Assembly: GCA_934503275.1 (NCBI GenBank) | Contig: CAKSVD010000001.1 | Coordinates: 1-64,000, forward strand | Origin: an uncultured Faecalibacterium sp. | Lineage (GTDB): Bacteria; Bacillota; Clostridia; Oscillospirales; Ruminococcaceae | Direction of reading: 5' to 3' | Length of the DNA: 64,000 nucleotides | Part shown: positions 57,397 through 64,000 of the stretch, piece by piece | Layout: every line of letters begins with the position of its first letter | How positions within the stretch are numbered: the first letter of the stretch is position 1 | Translations under genes and position numbers: made by a program | The notes under the pieces: model-generated | What the model was told of the DNA's origin: nothing | Databases searched by the model: none | The model's input: the letters and a program-made list of their open reading frames with translations, nothing else

Positions 57397-57948
57397 TTAT
57401 TTTTCTTCCTCGGTCAGCTTGTTGATGAGCAGCTGATAGATCTCGTTGCCCTTCAGGATGAACTGCTTTTTCACCAGTTCGGCGCTCAGCCGGTCGGGCG
57501 CACCCAGCTCCAGACAGAACAACTCGCTGTCCAGCCCCTTTACGGTGCAGCGCACGGTACAATGGCCATCGGCCTTTTCGGTGATGCGGGCACTGTACTT
57601 GGCCTCCTTGCGGGCCCATGTCTGGCAGCGCAACACAGCAGCCACCGCCCGCTCCCGCACGCTGCGGGGCAGGTCGTAGGCCAGTTCCTGCGCCACCTTG
57701 CGGCCTTTATCGGTAATGGTGTAGCTGTCGCCGGTCAGGGTGACCAGCGCCTGTTTTGTGATATCGTCCAGACAGGAGCCTATCTCAAAATAGTTGACAA
57801 GGGCTTCCTCCATCAGGGCGTTCTCGATCTCCTGCCGGGTAATAGGACCGGCGTTTTTCACCAGATAGCACAGCAGCAGCCGGATCTCGGTGCTGCTGGT
57901 CAGGCCGCCGGGACGGACACCGGCGGTAAAAGCATCATTGGCGCTCAT
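57397..57948 (-). CDS. DUF4364 winged-helix protein
   Basis: 183 aa. An N-terminal winged helix is visible: TSSTEIRLLLCYLVKNAGPITRQEIENAL, then VNYFEIGSCLDDITKQALVT and the wing DSYTITDKGRKVAQEL. The C-terminal ~90 residues are a beta-rich domain (YSARITEKADGHCTVRCTV). This matches DUF4364, a clostridial family of predicted transcription regulators. Its start is 108 bp from the S1-domain gene on the same strand. Targets unknown. Confidence 0.82.
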   Translation of the reverse strand: MSANDAFTAGVRPGGLTSSTEIRLLLCYLVKNAGPITRQEIENALMEEALVNYFEIGSCLDDITKQALVTLTGDSYTITDKGRKVAQELAYDLPRSVRERAVAAVLRCQTWARKEAKYSARITEKADGHCTVRCTVKGLDSELFCLELGAPDRLSAELVKKQFILKGNEIYQLLINKLTEEEK

Positions 57949-58056
57949 CGTTCCTTACATCCCCCTTGCGCTTTCACATGGTATCAAAGGTCTGCACCGC
58001 TGCGGAAAGGGCGGGCAGCGGGCAGACAAAAACTCTTTCTATTAGTATAAAGGCTT

Positions 58057-58992
58057 TCAGCCCGGATTGCAAGCCGCAACGGCAAAATCTGTCTCAATGC
58101 GCTTGGGGCATTCCGGTGTGGAGTACACCCACTTGTCCAGATGCCCCTCGGTGACAAAGTACCGCAGCTCAAACCGGTGTGGCTGGCTCAGGGCGTGGTT
58201 CACGATGACCAGCTTGATCTTCATCTTTTCCGGCAGAATGTTTTTAATGTAGACGCTTACCGCCTGTCCGGGTGCAAGGCCGGTGCAGCTTTCCGCAAGA
58301 CCCGCAAGGTTTGGCGCGATCTCCACAAAGGTGCCGTATTCCTCCACGCTGCGCACGATGCCAACCACCGTTTCGCCCACGGTGAAGCGGGCGGCGTTCT
58401 CTGCCCATGTGCCCAGCAGTTCCCGGATAGTCAGCACAAAGCGCCCTTGTGCGTCCCGGTTTTTGATGGCACACAAAATCTGCTGCCCCACGCTGACCCG
58501 GTCGGCAGGGGAGGAGATGCGGCTTACCGACATACAGTCGATGGGCAGCAGGGCGCTGATGCCGCAGCCCACGTCACAAAACGCGCCGAACGGCTCGATG
58601 TGGGTCACCGTGCAGGGCAGAATATCCCCGGGCGAAAGGGTATCCAGATACTCTGCCTTGCACAGCCGCTGCGCCTCGGCGCGGGAAAGCCGGTAGCAGG
58701 GGGTACCGTCCTCGTCCGTATCCAGTCCTTCAATGACAAAGCAGGTGGGGCGTCCCACCCGGGTCAGCACCGCAATATCCCGCACGGTGCCCGCCTCGGC
58801 ACCGTCTGCGCACTGGGCAAAGGGCATTACCGCCTTTACGCCGCCCAACTCAAACCGCAGCTGCCGCCGGGTGTCAAAGGCAAGGGCGGTGGCCTGCAAA
58901 ATTTCGCCGCTGGCCATGGCAGCCCGCAACTCGGCAGCAGAAAGACGGGCGGCAGAACGGTAACTGTTTTCGGTACGATAAGCTTGCATCAT
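58057..58992 (-). CDS. S1 RNA-binding domain protein (ribosomal protein S1-like)
   Basis: 311 aa. The N-terminal ~110 residues are an unassigned alpha/beta domain with a degenerate S1-like strand set (ELGGVKAVMPFAQCADG). Two S1 OB-folds follow: LSPGDILPCTVTHIEPFGAFCDVGCGISALLPI and FTVGETVVGIVRSVEEYGTFVEIAPNLAGLAE, the latter ending ALGPGQAVSVYIKNI-like. Not long enough to be canonical S1 (four to six domains), it corresponds to the short S1 paralogue of clostridia. A role in mRNA binding or translation is inferred. Monocistronic. Confidence 0.82.
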   Translation of the reverse strand: MMQAYRTENSYRSAARLSAAELRAAMASGEILQATALAFDTRRQLRFELGGVKAVMPFAQCADGAEAGTVRDIAVLTRVGRPTCFVIEGLDTDEDGTPCYRLSRAEAQRLCKAEYLDTLSPGDILPCTVTHIEPFGAFCDVGCGISALLPIDCMSVSRISSPADRVSVGQQILCAIKNRDAQGRFVLTIRELLGTWAENAARFTVGETVVGIVRSVEEYGTFVEIAPNLAGLAESCTGLAPGQAVSVYIKNILPEKMKIKLVIVNHALSQPHRFELRYFVTEGHLDKWVYSTPECPKRIETDFAVAACNPG

Positions 58993-59068
58993 GTTTCATT
59001 CCTCTTTCTATATGGTTTTCGGGTCTCTGTGCGATGCTACAACGATATGCAGCAGTGTGCGCAGATAT

Positions 59069-59097
59069 TTGCATTTTGTGCGGCTTTGCATTATACT
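59069..59097 (+). promoter_or_regulatory. promoter of the DUF951-prfA-sua5 operon
   Basis: TTGCAT (59069-59074), 17-nt spacer, TATACT (59092-59097). Confidence 0.7.
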
Positions 59098-59193
59098 ATA
59101 TTTGTATGCGCAGCACCCGCTGGGCGGGCGGCGGCACACACCGGCTCTGCCGGGCGCTTGCGCGGCAGAAAAGAAGGGAAAGGTCGGATAAAT

Positions 59194-59385
59194 ATGGACA
59201 TCGCTGTGGGAGATACCATCCTCACCCGCAAAAAGCATCCCTGCGGGGCATCCAGCTTCGAGGTGCTGCGGGTGGGCATGGATTTTAAGATCCGCTGCAC
59301 CGGCTGCGGTCGCGAGGTCATGCTGCCCCGCGCCAAAATTGAAAAGAACATCAAAAAGGTGGTAAAGCCCAGTAGCGCGCAGTAG
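59194..59385 (+). CDS. DUF951 protein
   Basis: 63 aa from ATG 59194, with AAAGGTCGG upstream; the longer in-frame reading runs through the promoter and is rejected. It is the compact beta-barrel DUF951 fold: VGDTILTRKKHPCGASSFEVLRVGMDFKIRCTGCGREVMLPR, with three cysteines (HPCG, CTGC) likely binding zinc, then a basic tail. In Firmicutes it often lies near ychF or translation genes; here it precedes prfA. Function unknown. Confidence 0.85.
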   Translation: MDIAVGDTILTRKKHPCGASSFEVLRVGMDFKIRCTGCGREVMLPRAKIEKNIKKVVKPSSAQ

Positions 59386-59435
59386 CACGGCCAACGCACC
59401 CGAACCGGAACGAATTTGTAAGGAGAACTGCAAGG

Positions 59436-60521
59436 ATGCAAGATATTTCTTCCCGGATGGATGCGGTCTGCCGCCGCTTTGAGGAACTTTCCATGCGGCT
59501 GAACCAGCCCGATACCGCCGCCGACCCGGCACTGTTCCGCAAGCTGATGCGGGAGTACCACGACACCGAGCCGGTGGTGGAGGCTTACCGGGACTGGCAG
59601 ACCGCGCTGGATCATCTGGCGCAGGCCAAAGCCCTGCTGGAGGAGCCCGGCTCACTGGACCCGGACTTCAAGCAGATGATACAGCAGGAAATCAGCGAAA
59701 AAAGTCAAGATGTGGCAAAGCTGGAAAATAATCTCAAAATTTTGCTGCTGCCCAAGGACGTGAACGACGGCAAAAACGTCATCATGGAGATACGCGGCGG
59801 CGCCGGCGGCGAGGAAGCCGCTCTGTTTGCCCATAGTCTGCTGCGGATGTACACCATGTACGCCCAAAACCGTGGCTGGACGCTGGAGGTACTCAACCTG
59901 AACGAGACCGAGCTTGGCGGCGTAAAGGAAGCCATCGTCTCGGTGGATGGCGCAGGTGCATATAACCGCCTCAAGTACGAGAGCGGGGTGCACCGGGTGC
60001 AGCGTGTGCCTGAGACCGAGACCCAAGGCCGCATCCACACCTCCACCGCTACCGTGGCGGTAATGCCGCAGGCAGAGGAGGTGGACTTTGAGCTGGATAT
60101 GAAGGACCTGCGCATCGACACCTTCCGCTCCTCCGGTGCGGGCGGTCAGCACATCAACAAGACCTCCAGCGCCATCCGCGTGACCCACATCCCCACGGGT
60201 ACAGTAGTGGAGTGCCAGAACGAGCGCAGCCAGTTCCAGAATAAGGATAAGGCGCTGGAGATCCTGCGCAGCCGCCTGCTGGCACAAAAGCAGAAGGAAC
60301 AGCAGGATGCCATCAACGCCCAGCGTCAGGGGCAGGTGGGCACCGGCGACCGCAGCGAGAAGATCCGCACCTATAACTTCCCGCAGGATCGCTGCACCGA
60401 CCACCGCATCGGCCTGACCGTCCATAATCTGGAAAAGATCATGGATGGCAATCTGGACGAGGTGATCGATGCCCTTGCCACCCGCGAGCAGACCGAAAAG
60501 CTGCAAAAGCTGGGTGGGTAA
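59436..60521 (+). CDS. prfA: peptide chain release factor 1
   Basis: 361 aa, AAGGAGA RBS. Stop-codon-recognition region around RVQRVPETETQGRIHTSTATV, and the catalytic GGQ loop in SSGAGGQHINKTSSAIRV; RF1-specific EIRGGAGGEEAALFA and RTYNFPQDRCTDHRIGLT. It releases peptides at UAA and UAG on the ribosome. prmC (the GGQ methylase) is not adjacent. Followed at 71 bp by sua5. Confidence 0.97.
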   Translation: MQDISSRMDAVCRRFEELSMRLNQPDTAADPALFRKLMREYHDTEPVVEAYRDWQTALDHLAQAKALLEEPGSLDPDFKQMIQQEISEKSQDVAKLENNLKILLLPKDVNDGKNVIMEIRGGAGGEEAALFAHSLLRMYTMYAQNRGWTLEVLNLNETELGGVKEAIVSVDGAGAYNRLKYESGVHRVQRVPETETQGRIHTSTATVAVMPQAEEVDFELDMKDLRIDTFRSSGAGGQHINKTSSAIRVTHIPTGTVVECQNERSQFQNKDKALEILRSRLLAQKQKEQQDAINAQRQGQVGTGDRSEKIRTYNFPQDRCTDHRIGLTVHNLEKIMDGNLDEVIDALATREQTEKLQKLGG

Positions 60522-60592
60522 ACCCCGGTTTTGCGGGTGTAAAACCACCCGAACGACTGAAAAGCAACTATACTTTACAGATAGAAAGAACG

Positions 60593-61627
60593 ATGATTCG
60601 TATGGAAATCAAAACCAAAGTTTTGCCTGCCGATGAAGCAGGCGTAGCCGAGGCCGCACAGCTGCTGCGGCAGGGGCAGCTTGTAGCCCTGCCCACCGAG
60701 ACGGTCTACGGCATTGCCGCCGATGCCCGCAACGGCGCGGCGGTGCGCAATATCTTTATAGCCAAGGGACGCCCGCAGGATAACCCCCTTATCGTCCACG
60801 TCACCGGGCCGGAGATGCTGCCGGGTCTTGTCAGCGAGGTGCCGGAGCGCGCCCAGCTGCTGATGGCAGCCTTCTGCCCCGGGCCGCTGACCATCATCAT
60901 GCCGCGCGGGCCGGAGGTGGCGGATGAGTGCTGCGCCGGGCTGGATACCGTGGGCATCCGGATGCCCAGCCACCCGGTAGCGCGGGCGGTCATCCAGCAG
61001 AGCGGCTGTGCCTTTGCCGCCCCCAGCGCCAACCTTTCCGGCAAGCCCAGCCCCACCAACGCGCAGGATGTGTTTACCGATATGGACGGCCGTCTGCCGC
61101 TGATCCTTGACGGCGGAGAGTGCGATGTGGGCGTGGAGAGCACCGTGGTGTCGGTGGTGGGCGATAAACCCACCCTGTTCCGCCCCGGTCACATCACGCT
61201 GGAAGACTTGGAGCGCGCCCTCGGTGAGGAGGTGGAGGTGTCCAAGGCCATTCTGGAAAAGCTGCCGGAGGGTGCCGTAGTGCGCAGCCCGGGCATGAAG
61301 TACAAACACTATGCCCCCAAGGCCGATGTGACCCTGCTCAACGGCACCTTTGAGCAGTTCAAGGCCTATGTGGACGCCCATAAAAATGAAAATCCCAGCT
61401 GCCTGTGCTTTACCGGCGAAAGCGCAAAGCTGGATGTGCCCTGCGTGGAATACGGCCGCGAGGGGGACGGTGCCGATCAGGCAAAGCACATCTTCCGCTC
61501 TCTGCGGGCGCTGGATGAGCAGGGCGACGGCGTGGTCTACGCCCGCTGCCCGCAGAAGGATGGCCTGTCCATGGCGGTGTACAACCGCCTCATCCGCGCC
61601 GCTGCCTTCCGGGTGATCGACCTATGA
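60593..61627 (+). CDS. sua5: threonylcarbamoyl-AMP synthase Sua5
   Basis: 344 aa with YrdC and Sua5 domains. YrdC part (residues ~1-205): LVALPTETVYGIAADA, FIAKGRPQDNPLIVHV, CPGPLTIIMPR, FAAPSANLSGKPSPT and GVESTVVSV. The C-terminal ~130 residues (SPGMKYKHYAPKADV at the join) are the Sua5 domain. It makes threonylcarbamoyl-AMP for tRNA t6A37. Starts at ATG 60593 (an internal ATG at 60602 is less likely). Overlaps coaE by four bases. Confidence 0.94.
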   Translation: MIRMEIKTKVLPADEAGVAEAAQLLRQGQLVALPTETVYGIAADARNGAAVRNIFIAKGRPQDNPLIVHVTGPEMLPGLVSEVPERAQLLMAAFCPGPLTIIMPRGPEVADECCAGLDTVGIRMPSHPVARAVIQQSGCAFAAPSANLSGKPSPTNAQDVFTDMDGRLPLILDGGECDVGVESTVVSVVGDKPTLFRPGHITLEDLERALGEEVEVSKAILEKLPEGAVVRSPGMKYKHYAPKADVTLLNGTFEQFKAYVDAHKNENPSCLCFTGESAKLDVPCVEYGREGDGADQAKHIFRSLRALDEQGDGVVYARCPQKDGLSMAVYNRLIRAAAFRVIDL

Positions 61628-62241
61628 TCACCTTGGGCATCACAGGGCGCAGCGGCTGCGGCAAGTCCACGGTCACAGCGGTATTTGCCGCCCACGGCGT
61701 GCCGCTGGCGGATGCCGACCAGCTCAGCCGGGAAATTTTGCTGCCCGGCTCGCCGCTGCTGCCGCAGCTGGCGGCGCGGTTCGGCGGGGATATTTTAAAG
61801 CCGGACGGCACGCTGGATCGCCGTCTGCTGGCTGACCGCGCCTTTGCCACCCCGGAGGGCAAGGCTGCGCTGGACAGCCTGACCCACCCTGCCATCGTGG
61901 CATGCATCCGGGCGGCAAAGCAGGCGGCGCAGGCCGCCGGCGCACCCCTTTTTGTGCTGGACGGTGCGGTCATCGTGGGCACGGCGGCGCAGGCTGAGTG
62001 CGACCGCCTGTGCGTGGTCACCGCACCCTTTGAGACCAGCGTGGCGCGCATCGTGGCGCGGGACGGCATCTCGCCGGAGATGGCCGCCCGCCGCCTGAAT
62101 GCCCAGACCCCGGAACAGACCCTGACCGCACAGGCGGACTACACCCTGCATAACGACGCCGGGCTGGAGGCGCTGCAAGCCGCAGCCGCCCGCCTGTGTG
62201 TGCAGCTGCAGACAGAAGGGGGCGTGACGGCAGCGCTTTGA
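61624..62241 (+). CDS. coaE: dephospho-CoA kinase
   Basis: 205 aa, ATGA overlap with sua5. P-loop GITGRSGCGKSTVT at 5-18, then PLADADQLSREIL, DRRLLADRAFATPEGKAALDSLTHPAI and FVLDGAVIVGTA. It adds the 3'-phosphate in the last step of CoA synthesis. The usual R-x-x-x-Q and R-x-x-x-Q-x-x-x-x-R region appears as SPEMAARRLNAQTPEQT. Its last base pairs overlap the TTG of the next gene. Confidence 0.95.
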   Translation: MITLGITGRSGCGKSTVTAVFAAHGVPLADADQLSREILLPGSPLLPQLAARFGGDILKPDGTLDRRLLADRAFATPEGKAALDSLTHPAIVACIRAAKQAAQAAGAPLFVLDGAVIVGTAAQAECDRLCVVTAPFETSVARIVARDGISPEMAARRLNAQTPEQTLTAQADYTLHNDAGLEALQAAAARLCVQLQTEGGVTAAL

Positions 62242-62903
62242 ACGAACAAAATTATGAAAAAGCCTATGACCCCATAGCCGCCCGGGAGCGCCGCGCGGCG
62301 CGGGAAAAGCAGCGCCGCCGCAAACAGCAGCGCCGCCGCCGGATGGTGCTGCGGCTGGCTGCGTTGTGCTTGGCTGTGGTGCTTACGGTGTGCGTGGTGC
62401 CGCCTTTGTGCAACCGGGCAGAGCGGCTTTTGTACCCCCGCAAGTACGAGCAGCGGGTGGAAAAATGGGCAGCAGCCTACGAGCTGGACCCGCTGCTGGT
62501 CTACGCCTTTATCCGCACCGAAAGCGGCTTTGACCCGCAGGCCACCTCCAGTGTGGATGCCCGGGGCCTGATGCAGATGACCGAGGAGACCTTTTTCTGG
62601 ATGCGCAGCAAGATTGCCCCGGATGAGCCGCTGACCTTTGCCGACCTGTACGACCCCGAAACCGCCATCCGCTTTGGGTGCTGCTACCTGCACCTGTGCA
62701 TGGTACGCTACAAGGGCGATGTATCCACGGCGGCAGCGGCCTACCACAGCGGCTGGGGCACAGTGGATCAGCTGCTGCAAATAGAGGAGCACTCCGCAGA
62801 CGGGGAAACGCTGCAGGGCTTCCCCTATAACCAGATGCACCACTACGTCAACAAGATCACCGCCTGCTACCAGACCTATCAGCGTCTGTACGCAGGTCAA
62901 TGA
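62238..62903 (+). CDS. membrane-anchored lytic transglycosylase (SLT domain)
   Basis: 221 aa, starting at TTG 62238, which overlaps the coaE stop (TTGA). A very basic cytoplasmic stretch (RERRAAREKQRRRKQQRRRR) leads into one membrane segment (VLRLAALCLAVVLTVCVV, residues ~38-55). The soluble SLT domain has the catalytic Glu in IRTESGFDPQATSSVDARGLMQMT, then AAAAYHSGWGTVDQL and YVNKITACYQTY. It cleaves peptidoglycan glycan strands outside the membrane. The start could be slightly different; no strong RBS stands close to the TTG. Confidence 0.87.
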   Translation: MNEQNYEKAYDPIAARERRAAREKQRRRKQQRRRRMVLRLAALCLAVVLTVCVVPPLCNRAERLLYPRKYEQRVEKWAAAYELDPLLVYAFIRTESGFDPQATSSVDARGLMQMTEETFFWMRSKIAPDEPLTFADLYDPETAIRFGCCYLHLCMVRYKGDVSTAAAAYHSGWGTVDQLLQIEEHSADGETLQGFPYNQMHHYVNKITACYQTYQRLYAGQ

Positions 62904-62927
62904 TAAAAAGTTAAGGAGCGTAAAATT

Positions 62928-64000
62928 ATGAGTGAGAAACTTACTGCAAAAGAGTACGCTGAAAAGCTGCTCTACACCCCCGAATACGCTGCCGACAAGC
63001 AGGCAGACGTAAAGGAAAAGGCTGCTGCCTTTGCCGAGGGCTACAAGAAATTTTTGGACAGCGCCAAGACCGAGCGCGAGGCTGCCGTTGTCAGCGAGCA
63101 GATGCTGCTGGCTGCCGGCTACAAGGCTTTTGAGCCCCAAAAGGCCTACGCCCCCGGCGAGAAGGTCTACTTCATTCAGGAGAACAAGGCTGTTGTGGCG
63201 GCTACCATCGGCCAGAAGCCCTATGAGGAGGGCTTCCGTCTGGTCATCGCCCACATCGACTGCCCCCGTCTGGACTTGCGTCCCAACCCCCTGTACGAGT
63301 CTGACCACATGAGCTACTTCCGCACCCACTACTACGGCGGCGTGCGCAAGTACCAGTGGGCTACCATCCCGCTGGCCATCCATGGCGTGTTCACCCGCGC
63401 CGACGGTTCCAGCGTCAACTTTTCCATCGGTGAGGACGAGAACGATCCCGTGTTCTGCATCACCGACCTGCTGCCCCATCTGGGTGCCGAGCAGAACGAG
63501 CGCAAGCTCAGCGAGGGCATCAAGGGCGAGGAACTGAACGTGCTCATCGGCTCTGACACCGTGGAGGAAGAGGACGTCAAGGAGGCTGTCAAGCTGAACA
63601 CCCTCATCCTGCTGAACCAGAAGTACGGCATCACCGAGCGCGACTTCACCCGCGCCGAGATCGAGGTGGTGCCCGCCAGCAAGGCACGCGATGTGGGCTT
63701 TGACCGCTCCATGATCGGTGCCTACGGCCACGATGACCGCGTGGATGCTTACCCCGCACTGCTGGCCGAGATCGAGACCAAGGACCCTGTGCACACCACC
63801 ATCTGCGTGCTGACCGATAAGGAAGAGATCGGCTCCGACGGCGTGACCGGTATGCAGAGTATGTATGTGTTCCACTTTATGCAGCTGCTCTGCCGCGCTG
63901 CCGGTCAGGACGATATCCTGGCCTTCCGCAACAGCGTGTGCCTGTCTGCGGACGTGACCGCCGCCTTCGACCCCTCCTGGGCAAGCGCCTTTGAGAAGCA
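62928..64000 (+). CDS. M18 family aminopeptidase, 5' part (runs off the window)
   Basis: Open from ATG 62928 (AAGGAGCG RBS) to the window end; about 357 codons are present, missing roughly the last quarter. M18 metal-site motifs: LVIAHIDCPRLDLRPNPLY (His, Asp), KARDVGFDRSMIGAYGHDDRVDAYPAL (bridging Asp), and LTDKEEIGSDGVTGM (catalytic Glu pair). Homologous to yeast Ape1/E. coli PepE-like dodecameric zinc aminopeptidases, which remove N-terminal acidic or neutral residues from peptides in the cytosol. Codon bias suggests good expression. Confidence 0.9.
   Translation, partial: MSEKLTAKEYAEKLLYTPEYAADKQADVKEKAAAFAEGYKKFLDSAKTEREAAVVSEQMLLAAGYKAFEPQKAYAPGEKVYFIQENKAVVAATIGQKPYEEGFRLVIAHIDCPRLDLRPNPLYESDHMSYFRTHYYGGVRKYQWATIPLAIHGVFTRADGSSVNFSIGEDENDPVFCITDLLPHLGAEQNERKLSEGIKGEELNVLIGSDTVEEEDVKEAVKLNTLILLNQKYGITERDFTRAEIEVVPASKARDVGFDRSMIGAYGHDDRVDAYPALLAEIETKDPVHTTICVLTDKEEIGSDGVTGMQSMYVFHFMQLLCRAAGQDDILAFRNSVCLSADVTAAFDPSWASAFEK

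Noticed and set aside
1..64000. CRISPR arrays, rRNA genes, transposases, prophage structural genes
   Set aside because: Looked for regularly spaced direct repeats and the usual protein signatures on both strands; none was seen.

Overview
The window looks like a chromosomal segment of a GC-rich, gut-type Firmicute of the Oscillospiraceae/Ruminococcaceae, most like Faecalibacterium or a close relative. This rests on Bacillus/Clostridium-type gene content and order (large SRP RNA before dnaX-ybaB-recR; smpB then tmRNA; SCIFF peptide plus its radical SAM maturase; DUF1836, DUF2508, DUF4364 and DUF951 proteins; spoIVA), consensus sigma-A promoters with 16-17 nt spacers, and many small hairpin repeats. 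No species-level marker (rRNA) is present, so the genus is an inference.

Region 1 (1-9778) is the end of a cell-surface polysaccharide locus: the tail of capE/fnlA, a GT32 and a GT2 glycosyltransferase, a wecB 2-epimerase, a Wzx-type flippase, a PglD/NeuD-like acyltransferase, capF/fnlB, capG/fnlC and glmM. CapE-CapF-CapG form the UDP-GlcNAc to UDP-L-FucNAc pathway; GlmM supplies the hexosamine precursor. The AT-rich glycosyltransferase/flippase block looks imported, and a decayed second copy of the acyltransferase lies at 391-530.

Region 2 (about 9860-13440) is an AT-rich, eroded accessory island: a membrane protein interrupted in a run of seven A residues, a small membrane/coiled-coil protein, a pseudogene with two in-frame stops, a coiled-coil protein with a truncated duplicate, and a 5'-truncated tRNA-Leu(UAA) at the far end.

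Region 3 (13500-30380) is core: tRNA-Gly, a PH-domain protein, an MFS transporter, an MscS channel, an FMN riboswitch controlling ribU, a MATE exporter, an MraY-like transferase, a one-carbon cluster (folD, fchA and 5-formyl-THF cyclo-ligase divergent from glyA), a cobalamin adenosyltransferase, a nuclease-helicase, an orphan P-loop ATPase, a family 4 uracil-DNA glycosylase and pta. Region 4 (30440-38044) carries SRP RNA, dnaX, ybaB, recR, smpB, tmRNA, a DUF1836 regulator, a DegV protein and cardiolipin synthase. Region 5 (38139-51253) holds a two-repeat lipoprotein, an amino-acid ABC importer, a second MATE exporter with a leader ORF/terminator, an aconitase-family hydratase, a PHP phosphoesterase, a TSCPD protein, an oleate hydratase and a secreted 5'-nucleotidase. 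Region 6 (51540-64000) holds tRNA-Gln, the SCIFF ranthipeptide system with a PLP decarboxylase, spoIVA behind a sigma-E-like promoter, translation and CoA genes (prfA, sua5, coaE), a lytic transglycosylase and the start of an M18 aminopeptidase.

Intergenic DNA carries several hairpin-rich repeats: one family with three copies of differing quality, a MITE-like element with 19-bp terminal inverted repeats, and two other palindromic elements. No CRISPR array, rRNA or intact transposase gene was seen.
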